A stretch of DNA of 64,000 nt from Lentisphaera marina. GTDB taxonomy: Bacteria; Verrucomicrobiota; Lentisphaeria; Lentisphaerales; Lentisphaeraceae. Position numbers and translations under genes: made by a program. The DNA is taken from the NCBI RefSeq assembly GCF_028745505.1, contig NZ_JAQZZL010000002.1, positions 124,001 to 188,000 on the forward strand. Reading direction: 5' to 3'. The notes beneath the pieces are model-generated. The model saw nothing but the letters and a program-made list of their open reading frames with translations. It was not told the origin of the DNA and ran no database searches. Each line of letters opens with the position of its first letter. Within the stretch, counting starts at the first letter, position 1. Positions 42,990-52,252 of the stretch are shown one piece after another.

Positions 42990-43919
42990 ATGAAGCTACT
43001 CATTAACTTATATAGCCAGGTCCATTCATTTTCGGGACGTCGAGAACATTTCGAGCCTTTATTAAAGTTGTTTGGTGAAGAGGAATGTGTTCTTGTGAAG
43101 AGCAAGGACGAGTTTTTATCTTTATTACCGCAAGCAGAATGTGTTTTGTGTTGGAGTTTTTCGCAGGGTCTGTATGCGAACGCAAAAAAGCTAAATTTAG
43201 TTTTGACTCCAGCGGCAGGGCGAGATTGGATCGCAGAAGATCCTTCAGGTCGAGTGCGTGTGGAGTTTTCTAGTTTTCACGGACCAATGATTGCCGAGTC
43301 ATTTTTGGCCATGCTTCTATATTTTAATAATCAATTCCCTCGTCAGCTAGAGTTACAGAAGCAAAAGATTTGGGATCGTAATGCTTGTACGGGGCGTCGC
43401 TTGCTCAAAAAACAAAAGTTATTAATTTTGGCTTATGGCAATATCGCTAAATATTGTGCCGATCTAGCTCAAAAATTTGGAATGGAAGTTTGGGGTGCCA
43501 ATCGTAGTGGAATTGGCGATGCAAGTCATTCAGTCATCAAGATGGATGAAGCTTATGAACGACTCAGTGAGTTTGATCATGTTTTATCTTTGCTTCCAGG
43601 AATAAAAGAAAATGACCGCATGCTCGGTAGAAAATTTTTCAGTTCTTTGAAAAATGGGGCGCACTTTTATAACTTTGGGCGAGGCACAGTAGTTAATGAA
43701 GATGAGCTAATTGACTTTTTAGAGAGAAATCCAAAATCATTTGCAGGTTTGGATGTGACTTATAATGAACCCTTAGCAATAGATTCAGCTTTGTATAATC
43801 ATGAGCAGATTTTGCTGACTCCGCATAATTCCTGTACTTATGATGAGTATTTACCCTTGTTTGTAGAAGAAATTAAAAGTCGTTTTGAACTTGGTCAATT
43901 TCCGGCTCTGAAGGCTTAA
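42990..43919 (+). CDS. D-isomer-specific 2-hydroxyacid dehydrogenase-like protein
   Basis: NAD-dependent dehydrogenase family, 309 aa. The catalytic residues can be placed: Arg in NFGRGTVVNE, Glu in DVTYNEPLA and His in LTPHNSC. The nucleotide-binding turn reads LAYGNIAKYCA, with alanines where the GxGxxG glycines normally sit, so cofactor binding may be altered. It follows hemC after 15 bases in the place where hemD often occurs, but it has no resemblance to uroporphyrinogen synthase. Substrate unknown. Confidence 0.85.
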   Translation: MKLLINLYSQVHSFSGRREHFEPLLKLFGEEECVLVKSKDEFLSLLPQAECVLCWSFSQGLYANAKKLNLVLTPAAGRDWIAEDPSGRVRVEFSSFHGPMIAESFLAMLLYFNNQFPRQLELQKQKIWDRNACTGRRLLKKQKLLILAYGNIAKYCADLAQKFGMEVWGANRSGIGDASHSVIKMDEAYERLSEFDHVLSLLPGIKENDRMLGRKFFSSLKNGAHFYNFGRGTVVNEDELIDFLERNPKSFAGLDVTYNEPLAIDSALYNHEQILLTPHNSCTYDEYLPLFVEEIKSRFELGQFPALKA

Positions 43920-43981
43920 GTAGATTGAAAAGCCTAGTCACGGGGCTAAACTTTGATAGCATTAATTTTGGGATACTTTAG

Positions 43982-44629
43982 ATGATTGATTTTGTATTGA
44001 ATTTAACTAAACAGGGTGGGCCTTTCGTTTGGTTAATTATGGTTTTGGCAATTATAATTGTCGTGCTCGCAGTAGAGCGTTTTTATTATTTTCACAGTAC
44101 AGATATTGACCGTACCGATTTTATGCAGGGTATATGCTCCAATTTAAAAAAGGGAAATGTGATTGAATGTGTAAGTCATTGTGATGATACTCCAGGGGCC
44201 ATTTCGCAAATCATTCGCGTCTCCATACTCCACAGGAAAGATGAGCCAGTTATTTTGGAGGGTGCCATTCAAGAAGCAGCAAGAAATGAACAATTTCTTT
44301 TAGAGAAACGTATGGATGTTTTAGCCACTTTAGCTCAAGGTTGCGGCGTCTTAGGGCTTTTGGGTACGGTTGCGAAATTGATTGAGGCTTTTCGCCAGAT
44401 TGGCCTTGAAGGTAGTTTTGTAAACTTATCGAATTTAGCTCCTTATGTAGGTGGTGCTTTGGTTGCAGCAGCAAGTGGAATGACAGTGTCTTTTGTAGCC
44501 TATATGGTTTACAATGTTTATCTTTCTAGAATTCGTTCAATCCTTCGTGATATGGAGAAAACGGCTTATGAAATGATGTACTTCATTCGAAGTGGTGAAT
44601 TTATAAGTGATGATAGAGAACTGAATTAA
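43982..44629 (+). CDS. ExbB/TolQ/MotA-family proton channel subunit
   Basis: A 215-residue membrane protein with the ExbB/TolQ layout: TM1 at about 14-31, a cytoplasmic loop, then TM2 around GCGVLGLLGTVAKLIEAF and TM3 around LAPYVGGALVAAASGMTVSFVAYMV with the family's small residues. Such channels use the proton gradient to power outer-membrane transport (TonB) or envelope integrity (Tol). The next gene begins on its last stop-codon base (TAATG). Confidence 0.9.
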   Translation: MIDFVLNLTKQGGPFVWLIMVLAIIIVVLAVERFYYFHSTDIDRTDFMQGICSNLKKGNVIECVSHCDDTPGAISQIIRVSILHRKDEPVILEGAIQEAARNEQFLLEKRMDVLATLAQGCGVLGLLGTVAKLIEAFRQIGLEGSFVNLSNLAPYVGGALVAAASGMTVSFVAYMVYNVYLSRIRSILRDMEKTAYEMMYFIRSGEFISDDRELN

Positions 44630-45096
44630 TGCGTTTTGAAACTAAGTTAGAATATAGAAGTAAACCTGTTTCAACAACGGGAATCCTTTCTGTATTTAGT
44701 TTAATTCTATTTTGTTTTCTTGTATCAACTTCGCTGGATTTCCAGCAAGGATTGAAGGCGACAATGCCTAGCTCGAGCAGTTCTGTACTTGTAGCAACAG
44801 ATAAATTGTCTGTTGCCATTGTCGATCACGAAGGTAAGTACTTACCTTACTTTAATAATAAGCCAGTGGCTTGGGAGAATTTAGAAGAGGAGCTTGTAGA
44901 AGTGGTTCAAGCGAAAACTTTAAGTGTTGAAACTCAAGGGCGTTCGATACAGCGTCGACCAGTACTTTCCTTGAAAGCCGATAAAGCCGTTCCCTATGAA
45001 CATGTCATTACGGTGTTAGATATTGTGAGGCATATGAATATTGAAGTGAATTTAGTTACTAACAATCTTGAGAAAGAAGTCTTGAAGAGTGAGTAA
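44629..45096 (+). CDS. ExbD/TolR-like protein lacking the transmembrane aspartate
   Basis: The 155-residue protein has the ExbD/TolR plan: a short cytoplasmic N-terminus, one TM helix (about 17-34) and a periplasmic domain. The C-terminal KADKAVPYEHVITVLDIVR matches the conserved ExbD periplasmic segment. The TM region is STTGILSVFSLILFCFLVS; the Asp that carries protons in ExbD and TolR is replaced by a non-acidic residue. It may therefore be a non-conducting or divergent partner. Start and stop are coupled to both neighbours. Confidence 0.75.
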   Translation: MRFETKLEYRSKPVSTTGILSVFSLILFCFLVSTSLDFQQGLKATMPSSSSSVLVATDKLSVAIVDHEGKYLPYFNNKPVAWENLEEELVEVVQAKTLSVETQGRSIQRRPVLSLKADKAVPYEHVITVLDIVRHMNIEVNLVTNNLEKEVLKSE

Positions 45097-45862
45097 GTCT
45101 AGTAAGTCCTTCAAAGTTTCTGCGTTTAGTTTACTCGTGATGGCTTTGTTTATTAGCCCCTTTTTTTTCTTTAATTTTCAAGACTCATTGGAAACACCCA
45201 GTTTTGATAAAGAAACCACTGATGAGAAGTTATATTTAATCGATAAAAGTACAGAAGGTGTAGAGGAGCGAGATGAGGACCCTCGCGTCATGTATATGCC
45301 AGATTTGGAAGAAGGTTTTGCGACTTGGCTCAATCAAGAAATTGCCCTTCCTTCTTTAGAGTTACCTAATATGGAAATTGCCGAAGCTGATTTCTACCTG
45401 GAAGAAGATTTTCCTGCAGCACAAAACTCTCTTAGTTTAAATTTAGAATCACAAATAAGAGCCGAATGGCCTTTGCCTGACTTACAAGAAACTCTTCCCG
45501 AACTCGAACTTAAACAAGCTTCAAGAGAATTGTTGATATTTGTCAATGAAAAACCAATTGAAAATATCTACTATGATGACGAGGTCCTCAAGCTCTTATT
45601 TACAGATATTGAAGAAGAGAAACTCATTCAGCCATCATTGTTACGTATTCAAGTTGAGAACGATGAGATGCAGGTCGACTTAGTTCATAGCTGTGGAGTT
45701 CGAAAATTAGAAAATGATTTTGCAAGACTCATGCTTCGTCAATTCTACAAAGACAAAGTTTTAAGTTCTATAACTCATAAAAAGGGTGATAGAGGAGGAG
45801 AACGATCAGCTTTTTATTTAATTGAATGGAGATTCGCTTTTTCCCGTTTAAAAAATGAGTGA
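45089..45862 (+). CDS. Divergent TonB-like periplasmic protein
   Basis: 257 aa with an N-terminal signal anchor (about 10-30), an acidic, proline-poor middle region, and a C-terminal domain whose LRIQVENDEMQVDLVHSCGV and LENDFARLMLRQF stretches recall the TonB C-terminal fold (the strand, SSG turn and helix). The Pro-rich spacer of TonB is absent. It overlaps the ExbD-like gene by 8 bases, so together with the ExbB-like gene it looks like a complete but divergent energising system. The assignment is inferred from context and weak similarity. Confidence 0.5.
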   Translation: MSKSSKSFKVSAFSLLVMALFISPFFFFNFQDSLETPSFDKETTDEKLYLIDKSTEGVEERDEDPRVMYMPDLEEGFATWLNQEIALPSLELPNMEIAEADFYLEEDFPAAQNSLSLNLESQIRAEWPLPDLQETLPELELKQASRELLIFVNEKPIENIYYDDEVLKLLFTDIEEEKLIQPSLLRIQVENDEMQVDLVHSCGVRKLENDFARLMLRQFYKDKVLSSITHKKGDRGGERSAFYLIEWRFAFSRLKNE

Positions 45863-45928
45863 TTATAAAGGCAAATGATTGTTTTTATATGATCTTCAAT
45901 TACATTGAGTGAAAAATTACGGTTATGT

Positions 45929-46540
45929 ATGAAAAACACACTTTTTAAAATATTTTTATTCTTTTTTGTCGTGAGCACGGCTTTCGCTCAAAATGTAAGT
46001 CCAGAGATGCCTTTTGATGGATCTGGATATGTTGATGACTTGGCACGTGAGCACGCACCTGATATGGGTGAGAAAGTTGAAGAGCCGACACTAAGAGATT
46101 TAAAAGCAGTTAAAAAGATACAAAAGAAAAAGAAAGTGGTAGCCGTTGGTCAAGCACAGGCCTTCCAAGGTAAGACTTATAAAGTTGATAAGGGCATGTC
46201 CTTACTTACCATCTTGGCAATAGGCGGTGTCGTCCTTCTTCTTATCATAGGTGTCTTAGCTTATTTCTTTGTTGTGAAAAAACCTAAGTTCAAGGTAGAA
46301 GAAGAACTTGAAGATTTCGACAAAGATATTGTTCATAAAGATGATGCAATTCCAGTAGCACCAAAGAAAGTTGTTGATCCTAGCTCCACGGTCGTATACT
46401 CAAAGCCCTCAATTGGTTCAGATTTAGCGGCCGCAACACGCATTGATGAAATGGGGTGTAACCCATCTGGTATCATTGTTGATGAAGATAAATACTTCGC
46501 ATCTGGAGATGAATTCGTCGACGAAGATTTACAGCAATAG
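45929..46540 (+). CDS. Secreted, single-pass membrane protein of unknown function
   Basis: From the ATG at 45929 (203 aa) there is a signal peptide ending AFA-Q near residue 20, a basic KKIQKKKKV stretch, a transmembrane helix at about 91-115, and an acidic cytoplasmic tail. An upstream TTG (45905) is possible, but the ATG gives the clean signal. No family recognised. It closes the ExbB/ExbD/TonB-like run and is followed by a strong terminator, so it may belong to that system. Confidence 0.55.
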   Translation: MKNTLFKIFLFFFVVSTAFAQNVSPEMPFDGSGYVDDLAREHAPDMGEKVEEPTLRDLKAVKKIQKKKKVVAVGQAQAFQGKTYKVDKGMSLLTILAIGGVVLLLIIGVLAYFFVVKKPKFKVEEELEDFDKDIVHKDDAIPVAPKKVVDPSSTVVYSKPSIGSDLAAATRIDEMGCNPSGIIVDEDKYFASGDEFVDEDLQQ

Positions 46541-46554
46541 TTAGAAATACTTTC

Positions 46555-46592
46555 AAAAAAAAAGCGAAGCAATTCATTGCTTCGCTTTTTTT
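46555..46592. terminator. Bidirectional terminator between convergent genes
   Basis: A strong stem (AAAGCGAAGCAA / TTGCTTCGCTTT) around TTCA has A runs on one side and T runs on the other. It serves both the plus-strand gene ending at 46540 and mnmG ending at 46601. Confidence 0.93.
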
Positions 46593-46600
46593 ATTTAAGC

Positions 46601-48424
46601 TTATAGTTTCTTGCTTTCTTCTAGGCGTTTGATGTGAACTTGTATCAAGCCAATCTCCGCTGGAGTTACACCGTCAATACGAGCTGCTTGACCAAGATCT
46701 ACGGGGCGGTAGCGACTCAATTTATTTTTCGCTTCATTACCAAGACCTGTGATGGTGAGATAATCGAGATCTTCAGGGATAGGGTTTTTAGCTAAGCGTT
46801 TTTGACGCTCAACTTGCTGCTTTTCCCTTTGTATATAACATTCGTATCTCGCATCGATTTGAACTTGTTCTTTGACGTTTTCAGGAAGATGGCTTTCGCC
46901 CACAACGGAATCATAAGTATTTTTATGCGAACTCAAATGTTCCCATAAGCTTTTTCCGTGGCTGCGCTCATTTTTGAGGCGTTCAATCTCATCGTTAATT
47001 AACTTTTCTTTGTCTTGAGCGATTTTAAATTTTTCGTAAGGCAGGAGGCCATATTCATAGGCGATTTTAGAAAGTCGTCTATCGGCATTATCCTGTCTAA
47101 GTAAAAGACGGTATTCAGCACGTGAAGTGAAGAGGCGATAAGGCTCAGAAATATCTTTTGTTACTAAATCATCAATCATAACGCCAATGTAAGCTTGGTC
47201 TCGCTCTAAAATAAGAGGTTCTTTCCCCGCGACTAAACCTGCAGCATTGGCACCTGCAATGAGGCCTTGGCCAGCAGCTTCTTCGTAACCGCTAGTACCA
47301 TTAATCTGTCCTGCGACAAATAGATTAGGCCATGGCTTTAGAGCTAATGAATTTTGTGTCTGGTGGGGTGAGACAACGTCGTACTCCACCGCATAGGCAT
47401 AACGTGCAATTTCGGCTTTTTCTAAGCCGGGGATACTGTGTACAATTTTATTTTGAATTTGTACTGGTAAAGAAGTTGAAATTCCATTGAGATAATATTC
47501 CTCGGTAAAAACCCCTTCGGGCTCAAGGAAAATTTGATGTGATTCTTTATCGCCAAAGCGATGGATTTTATCTTCAATCGAGGGGCAATAGCGCGTGCCG
47601 ATGGCATCAATCGAACCATTATACATTGGAGAAAGGTGTAAATTATCAGCAATAACTTTCTTTGTTTCGGCACTCGTACGACCGATGTAGCAAGGCATTT
47701 GAGGAATGCTGCCACGATCAATTGTTTCATATTCTTTTTCACGAGGCCAGTAAGAAAATTCGCCGAATTCACCATCTTGGCGTTCTAGTTTTTCAAAGTC
47801 AATGGTTTTAGCTAAGACGCGAGGGGGAGTGCCCGTTTTAAGGCGCATGAGTTCTAAGCCGAGATCATTTTTTAATGAATCAGAAATGGCATCAGCGGCA
47901 GTGTCACCAGTTCTTCCACCTGGAAGTTGTTGCGGGCCAAAGTGCATGAGTCCGCGCATGAAAGTACCACAGCATAGGACGAAAGCTTTAGCTTCAAATT
48001 TATCTCCAAACTGAGTTTGAACAGCGATTATTTTTCCTTTCTCAGTGACAAAAGAAAGACCTTCCGCTTGGTGTGTGTGAAGCTTTTCTGTTTTTTCTAA
48101 TTGCTGCTTCATACGTCGTTGATAAAGGACTTTGTCGCATTGAGCACGAGGTGACCAAACGGCAGGTCCACGTGAGGCATTAAGCATGCGAAACTGGAGA
48201 GCTGAGGCATCGGTATTTTGGCCCATTTCACCACCCATGGCATCTATTTCACGAACCACATGACCTTTAGCGATGCCACCGATTGCGGGATTGCAGCTCA
48301 TTTGTCCGATGTGATCTAAATTTTGCGTTATTAACAGAGTCTCTGCGCCCATTCTAGCCGAAGCTAAAGAGGCTTCTATACCTGCGTGACCACCGCCAAT
48401 AACGATTACATCATAATTTTTCAT
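46601..48424 (-). CDS. mnmG: tRNA uridine 5-carboxymethylaminomethyl modification enzyme MnmG
   Basis: FAD protein (GidA) that, with MnmE, modifies the wobble uridine of several tRNAs. The 607 residues begin DVIVIGGGHAGIEAS, the FAD-binding fold, and contain CNPAIGGIAKGHVVREIDAMGG, the GTRYCPSIEDK region and the C-terminal domain that contacts MnmE. AGGATATATAA precedes the ATG. mnmE is not in the window. Confidence 0.97.
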   Translation of the reverse strand: MKNYDVIVIGGGHAGIEASLASARMGAETLLITQNLDHIGQMSCNPAIGGIAKGHVVREIDAMGGEMGQNTDASALQFRMLNASRGPAVWSPRAQCDKVLYQRRMKQQLEKTEKLHTHQAEGLSFVTEKGKIIAVQTQFGDKFEAKAFVLCCGTFMRGLMHFGPQQLPGGRTGDTAADAISDSLKNDLGLELMRLKTGTPPRVLAKTIDFEKLERQDGEFGEFSYWPREKEYETIDRGSIPQMPCYIGRTSAETKKVIADNLHLSPMYNGSIDAIGTRYCPSIEDKIHRFGDKESHQIFLEPEGVFTEEYYLNGISTSLPVQIQNKIVHSIPGLEKAEIARYAYAVEYDVVSPHQTQNSLALKPWPNLFVAGQINGTSGYEEAAGQGLIAGANAAGLVAGKEPLILERDQAYIGVMIDDLVTKDISEPYRLFTSRAEYRLLLRQDNADRRLSKIAYEYGLLPYEKFKIAQDKEKLINDEIERLKNERSHGKSLWEHLSSHKNTYDSVVGESHLPENVKEQVQIDARYECYIQREKQQVERQKRLAKNPIPEDLDYLTITGLGNEAKNKLSRYRPVDLGQAARIDGVTPAEIGLIQVHIKRLEESKKL

Positions 48425-48578
48425 TTATATATCCTGTCTATTTGGGGAGGATTGTACTCGAATATGTGGATTTGTCAAGAAAAAAGCAAGTTCTAAGCCT
48501 ATTCTATTGAAATATGATAGTGATTATAAATGAATGACTTAGGTGTGAAAATGAGTGGAATCAATTAGGTGATTTGAT

Positions 48579-50300
48579 TCATTTGTTGCAGTCATGAGCC
48601 TTACCTGCGAGTAGTTTTTTGCGTTTTAGGGATTGAATGACTAAAAAGCTAAGGCTTACAAATGATAATAGGCTAAGGATAAAAGGGGTGAGGTAGGGGA
48701 ATCGCTTATAGAAAGTGGCTTTGGGATTTTTACAGAAATTCAACTCCGTAAAAAGTACTCCGCGAGTGAAGCGAGAACCATTTTCTGGGTTGAGTAAAAG
48801 TTGCTCGACTTTTCCTGTAGGAGAAACCAACATAGTTTCGCATGTGTTACCGCAACGAAGGAAGGGGAGTGCATTTTCAACAGCTCGAAAAATACTATGA
48901 GCTGAATGTTGTGCTCCACCAGCCGTTTCTCCAAACCAAGAGTCGTTGGTGATCGTGCAAAGAATATTGGCGCCATTATGAGCAAATCCTCGAGAAATAT
49001 CCTCAAAAACATCATCGAAACATATGTTAATACCGATGCGACTTTCCTTAGCAAGGGGGTATACTGAGTGCTCTGTACCATGGCTGAGGCTTGGTCCCAT
49101 TTGGCGAAATTTGTTTAGCTTTTCGTGGAGTTCTGCGCTCATTAAATAACGGCCTGGTAGATACTCTCCGTATGGGACTGTGTGGATCTTATCATAACGA
49201 GCTATGATATCTCCTTGTGGGTCACTGATCAGAGCGGAGTTATAATATTTTTTCTGTTCAGGGTTTAAGGGGTCTGTATCAGTCATCCCAGTTCCAAATA
49301 AGATGTTGGCTTGAGATTTCTTACTGAGGTAGCGGATGAGTTCAGGGAAGGCGGGGTCTCGTTGAAAGCTAGAGGGCATGGGGGTTTCTGGCCATATGAT
49401 GAGGTCGGGTTTTTGCAGTATAGCCGCCTCAGTCAAATTCTTGTAAGTTTGGTGGTGGAATTGATATTCCTCGTAGCTGAGGGCTTTGAAATAAGGCTTG
49501 AAATTCCCCTGTATCATGGCCACGCGGATACTAGAGTCGGGAGTGTTTTTTACTTGTAGCTTATCGGCAATGATTGTTGAAGATAGCAAAATAATGAGGC
49601 ATAAAATAGGTAAGCAATAATAATTCTTGAGCTTAGGGAGTCTCTGAGGCAGGTCTTGTTGTTGAGCTTTCTTATGAGTGAGAATTACTTCTAGTAGGAC
49701 AGCAAGGCTCATGTTAATTAAAGCAATTAAAAAGGCCAAGCCATTGGCGCCAATAAATGAAGCATTTTTGAGGAAATGGAGTTGGTAGACTTGGCTAACT
49801 TCAAGACTGTTCCAGGGTAGACCAGTGAATAGCCAGGTGCGCACCCATTCAAAGAAGGACCATAAAGAAGCGGCAGATATGAGTAGAATGAAACTGGAGG
49901 ATAAACTGAGAATACGCTTGTATGCGGGAGCCGCACAATGTTCTTGCGTGGGGTCAGGGAATAAGAGGTAGTGCCTGATTTTACAAATGAGGTACAGCCA
50001 AATTCCTGGTATAGGAGTCCAAATAAGTGCAACTAATAAAGGGCAGAGTAAAAAAATGGGGTAGAGGAAATAGAAAGTTCCTAGGAAGTAGCCGAATCCC
50101 CAAGCACAACCTAGATAAAAAGTTCCACGGTCATGTCGACGTATACCCAGGAAGTAGAGAGGTATAAGTGCGAACCAAGCAAGAAAATGCAAGTTGAAGG
50201 GTTCGAAACAAAGGTTAACCATCAGACCAGAAATAAAAGCAATAAAGGCTTTTGTCGAGGGATGAATGGAACTTTTGATAGTGGTATTTTCGCTAGGCAT
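48579..50300 (-). CDS. lnt: Apolipoprotein N-acyltransferase
   Basis: Transfers an acyl chain to the N-terminal Cys of lipoproteins in the inner membrane. The 573-residue protein has about six hydrophobic N-terminal helices and a periplasmic nitrilase domain with the Glu-Lys-Cys triad Glu305 (IWPETPMP), Lys371 (YDKIHTVPYGEY) and Cys427 (GINICFDDVF). This fits a Gram-negative envelope with triacylated lipoproteins, of which at least three are encoded in this window. The ribosome-binding site is weak. Confidence 0.93.
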   Translation of the reverse strand: MPSENTTIKSSIHPSTKAFIAFISGLMVNLCFEPFNLHFLAWFALIPLYFLGIRRHDRGTFYLGCAWGFGYFLGTFYFLYPIFLLCPLLVALIWTPIPGIWLYLICKIRHYLLFPDPTQEHCAAPAYKRILSLSSSFILLISAASLWSFFEWVRTWLFTGLPWNSLEVSQVYQLHFLKNASFIGANGLAFLIALINMSLAVLLEVILTHKKAQQQDLPQRLPKLKNYYCLPILCLIILLSSTIIADKLQVKNTPDSSIRVAMIQGNFKPYFKALSYEEYQFHHQTYKNLTEAAILQKPDLIIWPETPMPSSFQRDPAFPELIRYLSKKSQANILFGTGMTDTDPLNPEQKKYYNSALISDPQGDIIARYDKIHTVPYGEYLPGRYLMSAELHEKLNKFRQMGPSLSHGTEHSVYPLAKESRIGINICFDDVFEDISRGFAHNGANILCTITNDSWFGETAGGAQHSAHSIFRAVENALPFLRCGNTCETMLVSPTGKVEQLLLNPENGSRFTRGVLFTELNFCKNPKATFYKRFPYLTPFILSLLSFVSLSFLVIQSLKRKKLLAGKAHDCNK

Positions 50301-50356
50301 AAAGGGTTATCCAAATTGACGATTCAATCTAAAGAGACTGAAGCATAAGTCAAAGC

Positions 50357-52021
50357 TTATTTGCCGTTAAGATCGCCAGATTTACGGATGGAAAGGAGGA
50401 GTTTGATGGTGAGGACAAAAGAAGTGATATAACCCATAAAGCCAAGGATCGAGATTTCAAAGACCATTGGAGGAATTCGTTGGCCAATGAGTTGGGAGGA
50501 TCCAATGAAAAGGGCGGCAATTATAATGCCATAGACGAGGCGATTTATCACGGCGTCAAGTTTTCGGTGCTCGAGTTTAACGTCGAAAGAGCCTGCTTTC
50601 ATGTTCTCCACTAAGTGAAGAAGTTCGCGTGGCATCATTTCGATGAGACGATCCCACTCTTTGTATTTCTTCTTCAGCTTTTTGTAAGTACGGATTGGCG
50701 AGTGTCGAGCTTTTAATCTTTGGATTTGAAAAGATTTTATGAGTGGGATGAAGTTGAAATTGCGATCTAGGGAACGCGATGTGCCCTCGAGCATAATGAG
50801 AGTTTTGATCAGCAAGGAGATGTTGCTAGGTAAAATTATTTTGTAGGTCCTGATGATCCGAGAAACTTCTTTAAGGGCACCACTAAAATCGATATCTTCT
50901 AAGTTTTCAACCTGAAATTCATATAGGAATTCGGTGATGTCAGCTTGGAGTTCATCGCGCTTAAGCTTGTCTTGGCATTTGCCGATTCGCAAAACATAAT
51001 CAGTGATTAATTGAGCATCTTGATCGAGTGCGGCAAAGCCTACATCTTCAATCATTTCGCGATATTCTTCGTCAATAATTCCGATTAGGCCGAAATCGAG
51101 AAGACCAATGCGGCCATCATTGAGAATCCAGATGTTACCTGCGTGAGGGTCAGCATGATAAACCCCATCGCGAAGGATCATATTTAAAAATAAAATGGCG
51201 CCATTTTTTGCGATTTCCGCAGGACTTACGGGCAAGTGATGGAAAGTTTTTAGTTCAGACACGCTTTTTCCATAGAGGCGTTCCATCGTAATGACTTTTT
51301 TCGATGATAGATCTTTGTAAGTGTGGGGTATGTGGACGCTTTTGTCATCGGCAAATTTTTTACCGATCTTATTCATGTTTTGTAGTTCTTTTTCGAAATT
51401 CATTTCTCGAAATAAACTCTTCTTGAAGTCCTCTAAGATTTTACAGGGTTGGTAAGAAGCTAAGCTCGAGTCATATTTTTCAGCTAGTTGAAGGATTTTC
51501 GAAAAAACGCTGAGGTCTTTAAGAACTTTTTCTTCTATTCCTTGGTGTTGAATTTTAACTACGACATCAGTGCCGTCAAAGAGTTTTGCAAAATGAGCTT
51601 GACCGACTGAAGCGGAAGCAAAAGCCTCGAAATCAAATTCGGCATAGAGTTCCTCAACTTTTTTACCAAGTTCGTTTTCTAGTGTTTCGCGAACTTGTTC
51701 TGCTTTGTCAGGGTTTGTGGAATCTTGTAATAACTTGAGTTCAGCAGCGAGTTGTTCGCCAATCAAATCTTCTCTTGTACTCAGGATTTGACCAAGTTTA
51801 ATAAATGTGGGGCCGAGTTCTGTGAAGGCTAAGCGCAAACGACAAGCATGGCTCATGTTTTCAAGGTTGGGGTGTGAGTGGATTTTTTGGCGTAGGTTCT
51901 TCATGAACTCGGGTTCATAATTCTCGATCCAATCAATTAAGCCATATTTGATGAATACAGTTATGACCTCACGAAAACGCTTGGTGTCTCGGGTAAATTC
52001 TGGGATTGATTGTAAATTCAC
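50357..52021 (-). CDS. UbiB/ABC1/AarF-family atypical kinase
   Basis: The protein (554 aa) has the UbiB-family KxGQ signature (FIKLGQILSTR), the N-lobe VVVKIQHQG, the catalytic HADPHAGNIW and LLDFG motifs, and two C-terminal membrane helices near its end. UbiB proteins are linked to ubiquinone synthesis in some bacteria and to lipid or membrane roles in others. The start is GTG, set by a strong AGGAG six bases upstream. No ubi genes lie nearby. Confidence 0.93.
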   Translation of the reverse strand: MNLQSIPEFTRDTKRFREVITVFIKYGLIDWIENYEPEFMKNLRQKIHSHPNLENMSHACRLRLAFTELGPTFIKLGQILSTREDLIGEQLAAELKLLQDSTNPDKAEQVRETLENELGKKVEELYAEFDFEAFASASVGQAHFAKLFDGTDVVVKIQHQGIEEKVLKDLSVFSKILQLAEKYDSSLASYQPCKILEDFKKSLFREMNFEKELQNMNKIGKKFADDKSVHIPHTYKDLSSKKVITMERLYGKSVSELKTFHHLPVSPAEIAKNGAILFLNMILRDGVYHADPHAGNIWILNDGRIGLLDFGLIGIIDEEYREMIEDVGFAALDQDAQLITDYVLRIGKCQDKLKRDELQADITEFLYEFQVENLEDIDFSGALKEVSRIIRTYKIILPSNISLLIKTLIMLEGTSRSLDRNFNFIPLIKSFQIQRLKARHSPIRTYKKLKKKYKEWDRLIEMMPRELLHLVENMKAGSFDVKLEHRKLDAVINRLVYGIIIAALFIGSSQLIGQRIPPMVFEISILGFMGYITSFVLTIKLLLSIRKSGDLNGK

Positions 52022-52252
52022 TTATATCTCCTACATGCTTTAAATATGAGCGGTCTTTAATTGTATGCAAGTCTTATGAGTGGAGAAGTCAGAGTCTTTA
52101 AGTGGCTTAACTTATGCGCTTTCTATTAATTGTGTTGAGTACTTAAAGCATTTTTCATTTTGACGAGGGATTAATATCCAAATTCATTATTCCTGCTTTG
52201 CATTACTTTAAAAACTCTTTAGCTTAAATGAAGTCAAAAGAAGATGGGTTTT

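Noticed and set aside
37218..43919. Ectoine or siderophore biosynthesis cluster
   Set aside because: Only the aspartokinase suggests ectoine; the following genes are plain heme genes, and no ectABC or siderophore synthetase is present.
52160..52190. Promoter TTGACG with CATTAT before the RDD gene
   Set aside because: The spacer is 19 bases and the -10 is poor; plausible but too weak to list.
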